Positions 31,251 to 42,373 of a stretch of DNA of 64,000 bases are shown here, piece by piece. Below the pieces are notes generated by a model. That model was given only the letters and a program-made list of their open reading frames with translations. It had not been told where the DNA came from and did no database searches. The first letter of the stretch is position 1, and the number at the start of each line of letters is the position of its first letter. A program made the position numbers and the translations under genes. This DNA comes from Gautieria morchelliformis. Its lineage: Eukaryota; Basidiomycota; Agaricomycetes; Gomphales; Gomphaceae. The stretch spans positions 124,001 to 188,000 of the forward strand of contig WHVA01000024.1 of NCBI GenBank assembly GCA_015179125.1, in the 5' to 3' direction.

Positions 31251-31602
31251 CTCATTAAAGTTGGCTGGACCATTCAGTTCGTGCGTGATTCTTGGCGGTA
31301 GGTGACAGTTGTGGCGTTGTCTAAGGCTCCCGCACAGGTTTTCGCCATCTGTGCTCGTCGGTGATGAGCCCAAAATACAACTTGATGTGTTTCAGCCATA
31401 AGCATGCTGTGAGCCTGAAATAGTGGACTGGCCTGCAAATCCTCCTGATAGCACTCCTGAAATGTGACCAATAAATAATTTATGTCTGATGAAGGCTAGT
31501 ACTGTACAAGACTTACGGGTCCAACATAGGACTACCATGGATGTTCCCATCGTCATGTTTCCTATGGCTCCCACATTTTAGCACACGAATGAAGTAAGAA
31601 AG

Positions 31603-34246
31603 CACTGTAGGAAGAATAAGCGTTATATTTCAGTTCCGCTTGCACTACAGCTAAATTACAGTACCAACTTGTACTGAAATTTATTCCCCAAAAAATAATT
31701 TCACAGGACTAAAAATCAGTACTATACAAGTACTGAAATTTAGTTACAGGACAAAATGCAAAGTCAAACAGTACCAATGATGAATGAACTTTTTATTACC
31801 TAATCATGATCAATGTCCGGGTCCATGAACACCTTCTGTCGATGTCCCATGGTCTGTGGGAGTTTCATCTTGATGTAGCACCTCACTCATAAATTTGCGC
31901 AAAAGTAAGAAGTCATTTGATACTCCGCCACCTTCCCACACTTCTTGCTTCTACCACCCTACCACCACCACCACACCGACAACACAACACTGTGAAGCTC
32001 AGTGGTAACAGGTATAGCAGGCACTGGAGTTCCCACCATGGGAGAGCTAGTGCGGCATAAGGTGATTCCTCTTGAATGTCTCCAGAGGTTCGTGGTTTTT
32101 TTACAGGTCATTTTTCTTCCTCGTCTTCCATCAGCTTGGGTTCAGTTCTCCAGAATAAGGAATTCCACTGATTGTTCCAAATTCTTACAATCCCTTCGTT
32201 GTACCTTGTCTGCTGTTTGGATGTTGTATCGGTGTTGAGACTTGGGTCAATTCTCAGCTTCAGCTACATGACGATGAGTGAACAAGTCCAGTTGAATGCT
32301 ACATGAGCATACCTAATTTCACTGTGTAGTCCTCATCGGCTCTCATGAAAATCACCTTCATGAAGACTTGAATACTGCTGAAAGTCTCATCATGGCCTGT
32401 CAGATCACCCTCACCATATAACTGCAATATAGCTTTGCCCTGTGTCCCAAGTAAGAAATTCTTCGTTATGATCCACTGAGCTAGCTGTTGTTCAATACCC
32501 AAGTGTGATTCTTTGCCCTTATCTCCCGCCTCAGCACCAGCATAGCAGGAGTCCTGCAAATGATGCTGGCCGACAGTCCCGCCATGTGATAAAGAGGGAT
32601 ATAGTGCCACCAGTAAGCACAACTTGCATCGGTATGAGTGTCTTCAACTGTTTATTCATGGAGGGGTTGATATATGCGCTTGCGCAACGATGCTGTCAAA
32701 TGTGCCGCTCACTATACCTGGGCATCACTAGACTTGAGGCAGCTCGTGCAGATCGAGCCTATATCTCTGCGGCCAAATGTCCTCTGTGTGGTGTTGTTGG
32801 CAATATAGGTATGTGCTCATATCACCATTACAATATTTTATATCATGAGCCACAAGCATGCTGATGCAACATCCAGTCTATATGGGTTTTGTGCCTCTGT
32901 AGTACCTTATCGCATACCATAATTATTCGATGTCAAGAGCTGCAGCACACTAGATGAAAAGGTTGACATTTGGGAGCACATAGAGGTGTTACACTGTTCC
33001 TTCTGTCAATATGATCATGTTTGCTCCCGCTTTATTCCTTAGGATGTATGCCCCACACCCTAGCTTACTCTCATTCCGCAAGACCACCCAGACTATGGAG
33101 CAGGGTGGCTCTCTTGCCATGTCTGTTCTCAACAGCGCATACAAACATCCAGAAAATGGTGGGTCATACTCAGAGGGCTTAAGAGGTCTGATTGATTTCA
33201 TGCTCAAGGTTGAGCGGACGGATATACCGAATCTGTGGCTGTTTGCATCTTCACTTGACCGTGGCGGATACTGGCATGGATGCAGCGCATATTGCATATG
33301 CACCAGGGGATGTCCTGGAAGAGGAACTCCTGTGAAGGAAATGGTGGGAGGCGAAACAGGATGTCGTGGGGTAGAGGGCAATGAGACAGGGCTGCCCTAC
33401 ATGTTGGTGAGGGGTGCTGTAGATGTGAATGACACCATATTAGATGGTGAAGGGGGAAAACTGGGGTTGGGAGTAGAAGGAGGAACAGAGCCTTGGTGGC
33501 TTCGAGGCGAGGCAACTCGCAGGTGCATGTCATCAGCAGGAGACCAGGGACGTGAGCTGGGGGATTTATCGCTAACAGGGCTCTCATTCAGAATGCTCAC
33601 ATCATGTTCTATGTCTGCCAAAGAGGTAACGACGCTAAGGTGGGTGAGGTATGCAGCTCCTGGGTCCACTTCAACATTAGGACTCCCAGCACTCACTTTC
33701 AAATTTTACCCGTATAAAGGTTCCTAGTGCTGGTGACTTTGACATCGAGTGATGATTGACTTGGTCAGTGATCTAGATGAAAGTGAATGTCGTGCAGGTA
33801 ATATGGGTGTACCTGTATGTTGTTCTTGACCCTCATCTGCCTCATCGTCAATTTCGTCACTGTCCTCTGAATACTTGGAGTCATCACTCTTGCAGAAAGC
33901 CCTTGTCAAGGGCAATGACAAATTCATCATACCGAATGCACTGGGCATAGTGGTCATTGAGGTAACAGTTCACATATGCTTGCTAGGCAATGATGTGTGT
34001 ACCTAAAAATTAGTTCTGAATGTACTTTTTATTAGTGGTAAACAAGCTAGAATTAAGTTCTTTTTGAGCTAAAAAAACAGTACAAAGTGGGTCATTTTCA
34101 CTACTAGAAATCAGTTCATGGTCGAAGGGGCTGGGAACACTTCCGGAGCTAAAAATCAGTGCTCAAGTACTGATTTTTAGCTGGTTTTGTACTGAAACTC
34201 AAGTTCCATTTCATCTGATTTTTAGGTGCCGGCGCTTTCTGCAGTG
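31603..34246. mobile_element. DNA transposon-like element with CACTG..CAGTG ends
   Basis: The left end CACTGTAGGAAG and right end CTTTCTGCAGTG are inverted (10 of 12 match). Flanks TAAGAAAG and AAAGAAAG differ at one base and may be an 8 bp target duplication. Just inside each end lies a palindromic AAAAATCAGTACT-type motif (31708-31744 and 34147-34182, the latter a 36 bp palindrome). The left 240 bp recur at 19622. The interior holds frames of 107 to 238 codons on both strands, including an acidic minus-strand one (33957-33724, SDDSKYSEDSDEIDDEADEG), but no transposase motif that I can identify. It may be non-autonomous or too decayed. Confidence 0.55.
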
Positions 34247-34267
34247 AAAGAAAGATGATAAAAAATG

Positions 34268-34337
34268 AACGCCAGCCTTGCATGGGATTCGAACGCAAGA
34301 GGTCGATGTGCCAGAAGCGCCTAGTCATTTCACAAAG
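34268..34337 (-). other. tRNA-like remnant (B-box and A-box-like motifs)
   Basis: On the minus strand GACTAGGCGCTT (A-box-like) is followed 30 bp later by GTTCGAATCCC (B box). The T-stem does not pair cleanly and no acceptor stem is visible, so this is at best a tRNA-derived SINE or decayed tRNA, directly beside the right end of the 31603 element. Confidence 0.25.
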
Positions 34338-34464
34338 TCCGCCGGGGAGTTTACCGATTCACCAGCAAGCACGTTTAGACTGGAGTGTCAGACATGGTAT
34401 ATATATGTATTCTGGATCATCCGCTTGCATTCCAATACTCTGATTTTCGTCTGAGTCAAGTTAC

Positions 34465-34890
34465 TTATAAGTTTGTTCGAAGAAGCGGTTTTGAGTCCGC
34501 GTCCGACACGTGGATCGATTTGTCCCTAGAGCCCGGCACAATCGCTTGCCGTCCCGCGGCAACGCAACAGAGTAGATCCACTCGCGGTGATCTTTGAATG
34601 GCCGTGCAATGACATCGCCGGTCGTTACATCCCATCCATACGATCCCGACACGATCCGCTAGCCGTCCCACGACACCGCGAGAGAGCTGACTGCGTGTGT
34701 GTGGCCCTCGAATGGTCCAGAAACGACCTCGCCGGTTGTGATAGCCCTCACCAATGATCATGTCAGATGATGCATTTGCCGTCTTGACAGAACGCCATAA
34801 AGTAGACAGTCCAAGTGGGGTCGAAAGATCCTGAAACGAGCTGGCCAGTGAGCGAGGAGGAGGCTCGGGCTTGTGAAGGTTGGGAAAGGT
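34465..34890 (-). pseudogene. WD40-repeat protein fragment
   Basis: Minus-strand pieces of at least two WD40 blades: TGQLVSGSFDPTWTVYFMAF, TTGEVVSGPFEGHTHAV, then VSWDG and TAG, IVSGSYGWDVTTGDVIARPF and SRDKSIHVSDADSK. These are the G-H..W-D signatures of the repeats found in fungal NLR-like proteins, but they need frame changes and contain a stop. The start codon of the left palindrome arm (35039) lies about 150 bp upstream on the same strand, so this may be the remains of a gene once driven by that promoter. Confidence 0.6.
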
Positions 34891-35029
34891 GCAGGGGTAC
34901 TAGAGGCAAAGTAGAAAGCAGTTGGTCTACCTAGCGTGGGCAACGCGGCACAGAACCATCTGTGGAGCTACGTTGAACCCAGAGTCAGCTACGTGACTTA
35001 CCAAGTACCGACACTAGCTCCGACCGTAT

Positions 35030-37264
35030 GGGACGCCATCTAGAATCATAGTATGTTGCGACAGGGAAATGAACGCATGTCCTTCATATATCTACTTGGG
35101 TCATTCCACGAATAGTTATCCTAATGCACGACTGCGTTGAGAACGATACCCTGAGAACGGCATTATAGAGTCTAAAACGTGTCAAAAACGTTGATACCTG
35201 ATGGCATCCAAGGCACACCTGTTCAGCAAATGCATCTGAGCCTGAGACTAGCACAAACCAACACCTCACAGATCACAGGAAAAGAAGCGTGGGGTAAGCG
35301 GTTGGATTTCAAATACAACGGCTGTGCTCTCAACAATCCAAATAGATACGATAGAATCGGAGAAGAGGAAGGAAGTGACGTACTTGATCCCCTCCTATTC
35401 GGTAGAATCACACCCATCTTTCCATTCCATCGATTGCGCGATCCTTGGTGTCATTATGCAAACTCAGTATTTTGATGTAAGTCACTTTTCTGTGCCCAGG
35501 TTGAAGGCGTCAGGCCTTCAGGGCGCAGTCAAATGCTGACCATTGCACAGAAGCCCGAGAAAATATTCCCGGTGTACATACACAAGCGCCAAAGTGCCAT
35601 CACCAATGGCATCGGGGTTTAAAAACGGTTTCTGGCCAGACTGGCACTATTATTTACGGACTCGTGGAAGGATGGCGCTGCCAAGCGAGTGCTGCAGTCG
35701 CGGCCTGTCTATGATGCTGGACAGGGAGGTGTGGTGTGACGAGCGAGCGCAGCCCTGGTGCTGACGAGGATGGGCACAGGAGCGTGGAAGGCCGCGCGGT
35801 GCAGTTCGCCGAATCGCGCATAGGGTGAATAGTCTCGGGCTGAAAATGACGGGGATGTCTGCGTTCCAGGCGTATGCGAAGGATGTGTTTGAGGCTCCAT
35901 GCATTCTGATGACCACTTGAAGGGCTGACAGCTGACCCGGCTGTTTTTTTGCTTCATCTGATAGTCTACATATACGAGTGATTATACCCACCCCCGGCTG
36001 TGATTGCGACTGTGATGTCGTGTATTCTAGGTGTATGTAATGCGAGCGTGGATGCAGCCATTATGAATTATTCCCCAATCTGCAAAATTATCATTCCGTG
36101 AGTCTGCATTGGTTAGCGAGTGTTCAAGTCGATTGCTCTGCCTGAAAACGGTGGGGTTCGTAAAACTGAAGTGTACACTGTGAGCGGAATGTCCACAATC
36201 CGAATTAACTTGAAGCTTCTGTTGCGGAGCAAACATAGTCGAAACTACAATTACCAAGCAGAAGGTGAGTTTGGTTGTGCCTGATCGCTCCACGTACACA
36301 TTCCATGGCCCGTAATGATTGTAAAAATGTTTTCGAATAGCGAGCAGCATCTCCGCTCACGTCCGTGGTAGGGGGCAGAGGATCGAGGGAATGTGGGTGT
36401 GGTTGAATTGCACGGCAGAGCTCACCGACAATCACTGGACGAGAGCCTGGAGAATGGCGATTGGCTGATAAACTATCGGGTTCCGAGAAGGTCCCTGGTC
36501 ACGCTCCGGCTCGCTGGCGGTAACATTTCGAAATAGGTGCGTTGGAATGGAACAGACACGTGCTAATTACAACCTTCACAGGTCGAAGCTGTCCTCAGCA
36601 GTGCCATCCTTCCACGTCCATAAATAGAGGCACTGCCAGGAAACGTTTTTAAACCCCGATGGCACTTTGGCACTCATGTACACCGGAATATTTTCTCGTG
36701 CTTCTGTGATTGCTTAAACCATGGTTAGATATTCTTGGCTAGAAGCTAGCGTTTACACCTCGTGGTTAGAGTGTCAGGCACGCCTTATTATTGTGACTCG
36801 ACTGGATCGATCCGAACTTGGTCAACGTTTGACTGCTCCCTGACTCGGAGGCCTTGAGCACCGGGACGTGACTGAAATCGGGAATAAAGAGTTCGCAATT
36901 AACTGAGATATACCACAATCTATTGCATGGGAAGATGGGTGATTCCCCAGGATACTGGATCAAGTGCGTCACTACCCGTCCTTTTCCCTGATTCTATCGT
37001 ATTCAAATTTGTATCATTGAGATCTTGAGCACAGCCATTATATTTGAAATTCTTAACCCATGCTTGTTGTCGTGTGATCTGCGAGGCGTTGATGCATGTT
37101 TCAACGTTTTTGACACGTTGTAAACTCTATAACGCCGTTCTCAGCGTATCGGACTCAACGCAGTCGTGGATTAGGATGACTATTTGTGGAATGCTCCAAG
37201 TAGATATATAAAAGGCTTGCGTTCGTTTTCTTACCGCAACATACTCTGATCCCAGATGGCGTCC
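35030..37264. repeat. 2.2 kb inverted duplication with promoter and start codon in each arm
   Basis: The left arm (35030-35684) and right arm (36598-37264) are reverse complements over about 650 bp with small indels. Shared blocks include GAGAAAATATTCC, GGGGTTTAAAAACG, TACGATAGAATC, AACGTTTTTGACACGTTT and ATGGCGTCCCA. Each arm ends just past the same start codon (35039 minus, 37256 plus), so the structure is a head-to-head duplicated promoter. A 0.9 kb spacer (35685-36597) separates the arms and shows no gene. Confidence 0.85.
37205..37213 (+). promoter_or_regulatory. TATA box of the C2H2 gene
   Basis: TATATAAAA, 43 bp before ATG 37256. The matching place in the left arm reads ATATATGAA on the minus strand, so the left promoter has lost the canonical motif. 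Confidence 0.5.
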
Positions 37265-39543
37265 CACACCAAGTACACGCACTACTCTACTAGTACGACG
37301 TCCCCGGCAACTGCCTCCGCGCCATATTTTCCCTCGCAGCAATCCCCTGTCCGGATCGAGTACAACAGTCCCCAGGATAGTTTGTATGAGCCACAACCAT
37401 CAGTGGCAGGCCCGAGTGAATATGCTTGGACTAACCGGCCCTTTACACAGGAAACAAGAGTTAGCATTCTTCTCAAGCTTGAGATGTACGCCACTAACAA
37501 TGTTTCAGGGTGATGTAGGCGTGTCAGAACACTGGAGTGACGAGGTTTCGGCCGCATACGCCACCCCATATTATGCGGCTGTAGATCACGTCCAGCAGGA
37601 CGCACCTGTCGTCGACCCACAAGCATGTCTGTTCGAATATCCGCTAGAGCAGCTTGTTGGAGATGTGTCAGCTGGCACCTCGGTCACCCCAGGTTGGACT
37701 GACAACGCCGGTCAACATTCTGAGTATGTTTCGCCACGTTCTATCAGAATGAAGACAAAAAAGCTCACTGGCTGACACACAGAGATGCGCCGCTTCTGAC
37801 GGCAGATGACTTTGTTCCGCAGTTTCCACCATGTGTTTCCGTTGGACCAGTCGCCGATGCAGAGTTTCAACCAGGGACGGAACATGTGCCATATTACTCG
37901 GCTGGTCAGATAGATTATAGGTAGGTACAAGCATTCTACAGCATGCTAGAACAGTACTCACCTTTTTCTCAAGCAGCCAACAGGGATGGCGGCATTGCGC
38001 ACCCCGGATAGACAATGTTGCGCATGTTTACGGCGAGCGGACACTCCAGAACAGCGCAGCAGTTAGCAGTGCTCGCTCAGAGTACTTTCAGTTCCGCTCC
38101 GTCCGGCAGGACATACCCTACACCGGTTGTGACCACGTAGGTAACGAAGAGCCTGTGGCAAACATTATGCCGTACCGCGCGGCTCATCACACCGGCTCGA
38201 CAAGCTCACCTGTCGGTTATCGTGTGGAGGAGTATGCTTTCGGGTAAGCACGTGGCCGTTATGCGTGACAATATAAAATTAATCATTTTGTCCTAAGCCG
38301 GCAGCCGGAAGGATTTTATCACCCATGGCCCATTAACAGTTATCCATCTCAACCTCCGAATGGCATACCACTCTCTGGCACCCGCTCCGAGTATCCGCAA
38401 TTTGTGAGGCAAGAATTCCCCCCCAGTGGACAGACAGATGGGATATTCGCTGAGGATTCAAGGCAATACTTCGGGTAGGCGCAAACCTTTTTGTGCAATA
38501 GCGCATAGCTGACGTGTTTATAAGCGCTCAAGACACGGGACCCAGTTTTCTACCGCAAGCTGCGTATGCCGACAATGCTTCTGAGCTTGGCGCGGAAGAG
38601 TTTGGGCCGATCTCATGCCACGCAGCTCCCAGTCAGACAGAGCGGGCTTTCAGCTCATATTCAGCCTTGAGGGAATATCCCGGGTAGGCAAATATTTTTT
38701 AATGGGTGAAATAGCACATATCTGATCTAGTTCTCAAGCGGTCAAGACATTAGAGGCCTTTACCTACCGCAGAAAAATGTGCCATACAGTGACAATGGTG
38801 CACCACCATATCACGGAATGTCCTTCTCCTATGATAGCGGAAGGACAAACCATACAGATGGTGGGCAGAACATGTGCGTGGCTTCGCGTGTGTTCGACAG
38901 ACAGAGACATAACCCTGACGCATGCTACAGGCCCACCATCAGAAACACAGATTTAGATTACAACCAGAGGGTGGCGTGGACCACCACGGCCACCCCACCG
39001 GCAGCAAATGCTGCCAGTTTGGAGATGGTGGGATCCCTGGCAATGCAGTCATATCCAGTACCTTCCTCTCCAAGCCCGCACCCCGGGCCATCAAATAACG
39101 TCGACGGCGATGGGCAGCATGCGGAGACGGCACAGCACTCAAACCAGTGCCGTTTGGACAGTGGATGCGGCAAGACATGCGGCGCAGATGTATCCACAAA
39201 CGGCAAACAGCACTTCAAGTCCCACCTCATGCGTGAGCTTAGGCGCATTAAGAATGGGTCGATGGACCTATCTGATGCCAAGATCATCAAATCAGAGGCT
39301 GACCTTCGCCGTGCGGAGGAGCTGGAGGTGCCGTGCCCCTACGAGTGCACAAGATATGGTGTGCCGACGACGTACGCCCGGAAAACTCATCTCCGGAGAC
39401 ATCTGGAGGAGACGTGCTGGAAGCCGCTCGACGACAACGAGATAGATGCCGTGGCCACAAAAGCCTTTTCATGCAGAGGCAAGACAGTCGCGGAGATCAT
39501 GAGGGTTTTCAACGAGAGACAGTCGGCCCATGTGAAACTGTAA
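37256..39543 (+). CDS. Seven-exon protein with two C-terminal C2H2-type fingers
   Basis: Exons 37256-37459, 37509-37723, 37783-37920, 37974-38243, 38298-38474, 38525-38683 and 38739-39543 join to one 655-residue frame; introns are 49-59 nt with GT..AG ends, and introns 2-6 are all phase 2. The first 400 residues are low-complexity, rich in Ser, Pro, Tyr and Gln, with no known domain. The end has CGKTC..HFKSH and CPYECTRY..HLRRH, two C-x3-C..H-x3-H fingers, followed by a helix (ETCWKPLDDNEIDAVATKAF) and a basic tail. This suggests a nuclear DNA-binding regulator with a disordered activation-like N-terminus; that is inference. Exons 3-6 are symmetrical and end in an aromatic-x-Gly or similar motif. 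Exons 6 and 7 open alike (QD..., then LPQ and DN), pointing to exon duplication. The start is chosen because it is shared with the left palindrome arm. Confidence 0.75.
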
Positions 39544-41889
39544 CTTTAAAATCATGTGCTCGTAGAAGGCACGCATCCCATACTTACCAAGGTACTCATC
39601 GAAATTTGACAACCTGACACAAGTTGCCTCAATGGATCGTATGATGAGCGACGCACATGCATCACGTGACGCATACGCGTTCCCAGGGTACCTCACCGCT
39701 GCTTACTCCGTCTTGCTCCGTGCAGCATATCCTTATTCCCATACAAAACTGGTCATATTTGCCCTGAATGGACGCTCCCTATCTGTCTTACTGTAAGCCC
39801 CGCGTCGCGGGAACATGTTCAATTCCTGTGCGACCTTAATAACTGTGCGTACTTGACTTTCTACGGATGTCTACTTATAACACGGTCCTCATTGACGATT
39901 CGACCCGAAGGGCACACTTAATTTCCGTACCTGGATGCATGTGGAACGCAATAGAGACTTGATTACGATAGTAAATATCGCACAATTACCGAAAGAAGCA
40001 CAACAGCACAGTTGTTCCCCAACTGACCCCTATAAATCGTGCATCCCTGCTAAATGCCGACACGCGTATACCTGGTGGCTGTCCAAGCATTCCAATTTGC
40101 TTGCAAACATTGTAGGAGAGACATCTACCAACAACAGTTTCTTCCATTACCTTTGTCTCTTCGTCCAGCACGGGGATACTAAGCTGATGAAGGCTATCTC
40201 ACACGGTAGAAACTCGTTGTTTATAACGCTTCTGCTTGATTTGCAAGTCGGCACCGACAGTGAATTGGATTTCATTATTATCAGCTCTCGATCGCTGATC
40301 CCATTGCGGCACGCCCTGTCAATGGTCACGGCCATGACAACTTGACGCGGCGCGGTGCGTTGGTTACACATGTCGCCTTCAAACGCTAATTTCTCAGACA
40401 CCTACATTTGCCACTGCTTCCCCAGCCTTTCACAGAACCTATCCTATCGGCCGTTCAAAGTTTGACTGAGTACCCGTAAGCAGTTGGGGGTCTCAATGGG
40501 ACTGACCGCGCGATATCCATTCCAATCAGTCTGCGACTTTGCGTTGGGCCGGCTCTCATTTGAACATGCGTAGCACCATTCCCCCAGCTTTCCCTTACAC
40601 ATCGACATGTAATGTTGCAAGGCTGTCGAAGAGTGCTGTTGGGTCAAAAGTCGCTTTCACACTTCCGAGTCTAACAACAAACATACAACACCAGAGATAG
40701 ACACGACCGAATGGCATAGATGACAGACAAGCAGGTTGCAAAGCAGAGAGATCTGACGGAGCAATGGAAAAGAAGAGGAAAATCTTGATAGTCAAGATTG
40801 GACGAAATAATAGATGCTGTTATTGTGAGAGAGGGAGCGGGTGCTGGTGTGTTGTATGGTAGGAATGCGACATTGTGCGTGTGCAGAGGGCGAGGATGAG
40901 GTCCGAGACGACGAGGGTGGCCGCGCGCGATGCGCACGGTATATATCGTGTCCTTGTTCCTCCTAGTTGCCTGTGGCCTAGTATCGGCCCAGTAGATCGT
41001 GCGCAGACAACCACGGAGGCAGCACGGAACAGACCCAAGGTGAAGCCACACCTGCAGAACCTCAGGCATCCCGAGAGTGAAGATGACTTCTTCCGACATG
41101 TTGATTGGTCAATATCTGTTCTCATTCGTGCTAGGCTGTTACTTATTTTACTGCAGGTGTAAAACCGTGATCCAGTTACATAATACCCGCCAAGCGAGTA
41201 CCGTGACTGTCGATGCTCTTCACGGCAGCGACAACACAACGAGACTCCCTAGACTGAATACATCTGACCCGCTATATGAGCGTGAATTTCAGGGCGCACA
41301 GCTGGCCCGTCGATGTAAAGAGAACGCAAGCCGAAAACGCAGGGGCCCTTTACGTGCAGCGGGTAAACGCCACTCCTGGGATACAATCAGCTGACGGCGC
41401 AGCTACAAGCTCACGGCGGTTAACAGCGTAGGGTACTCCACGACGGGCTGGGACACCGCAACAGAAGAGCGAAGGTGTCAGTTAACGCGCCACACACACA
41501 GCCCACCAGCACCCGCATCAACACCCAAGCTCACACAGCTCGCGACGCATCTCCTCCACTCGTATCAGCTCCCTCCCCCGCCACACACCCACTTTTTCAC
41601 ACTCTCGCCGGCTCCACATGCACACCCCACCGTGCACCCCTCTTTCCAGCGTGGGCGTCCGCTTCAGCACCGACAGTAGAGTCTGAGCCGCCGCCTCCCT
41701 CCTCGCGCAGCCAGAACTTTGCGTATCCGCCGGTTGGGGGGATGGTGCCGGTGCCGGCGCAGGGAATACCGGCGCCGCCGCCGCCGGCGTCCCACGCAGC
41801 AGGCCCAGCAACAGCTCGCGAATGCGGGGGTGCAGGCACAAGCGCATAGGGACAGGGCGGCCAGCACCAGGCGCAGTCGCAGAGCCAGA
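39544..41889. other. No gene supported
   Basis: Frames up to 145 codons on both strands overlap each other and show no family motif or coherent intron set. From about 41470 the sequence becomes GC- and Pro-codon-rich (CCGCCGCCGCCGGCG near 41773) and grades into hAT-like material. Confidence 0.4.
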
Positions 41890-41990
41890 TAGTGTTTTCC
41901 CAGGTCGGGCTTAAGCCCGGGCTGAGCCCGTGCCGAGCCCTTGAAAGCCCGAGCCGAGCCGGGCCCAGCCCTCGGAAAGCCCGCTGCGAG
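41890..41990. repeat. GC-rich fragment related to the hAT element
   Basis: GGGCTTAAGCCCGGGCT, GAAAGCCCGAGCCGAGCC and GGGCCCAGCCCT repeat the subterminal units of the 12866-13800 element, but no TAGTGATGGGC end or target duplication is present. It is probably a worn internal fragment. Confidence 0.45.
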
Positions 41991-42373
41991 GAGAACGACC
42001 CGGCCGTTCACAACTCGTCCATGGACTTGGTCCATGGACCGCTAAACCCTAATGTTTAGTAATTGTGGGCACATACACCCACAACAAATTATAATTCAAT
42101 TATTATTCAATTATTATATAGAACTCGGGCACCGATAACTCTGCTCGTCGTCGGCCACGCTCACCGGATACATCGGGTGGATATAGATCGGTGCATCGCC
42201 ACCGTAACAGATCTCGTGAGCACAGACAACCACCCTCGGTTATCGAGTACTTCGCAGCCGCTCCCAGCCTCACCATCCATCCTGCGGATATAACCGGTCA
42301 CCGCACACACGAAGACACGGACCTTGACTCGACTTAGATTAAGTTGTACGCGAACACAAATACGCCGCTCACC

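Noticed and set aside
33011-33727. 238-codon plus-strand frame
   Set aside because: Overlaps several minus-strand frames of similar length inside the CACTG element, has no recognised motif and no start context; I kept it as part of the element only.
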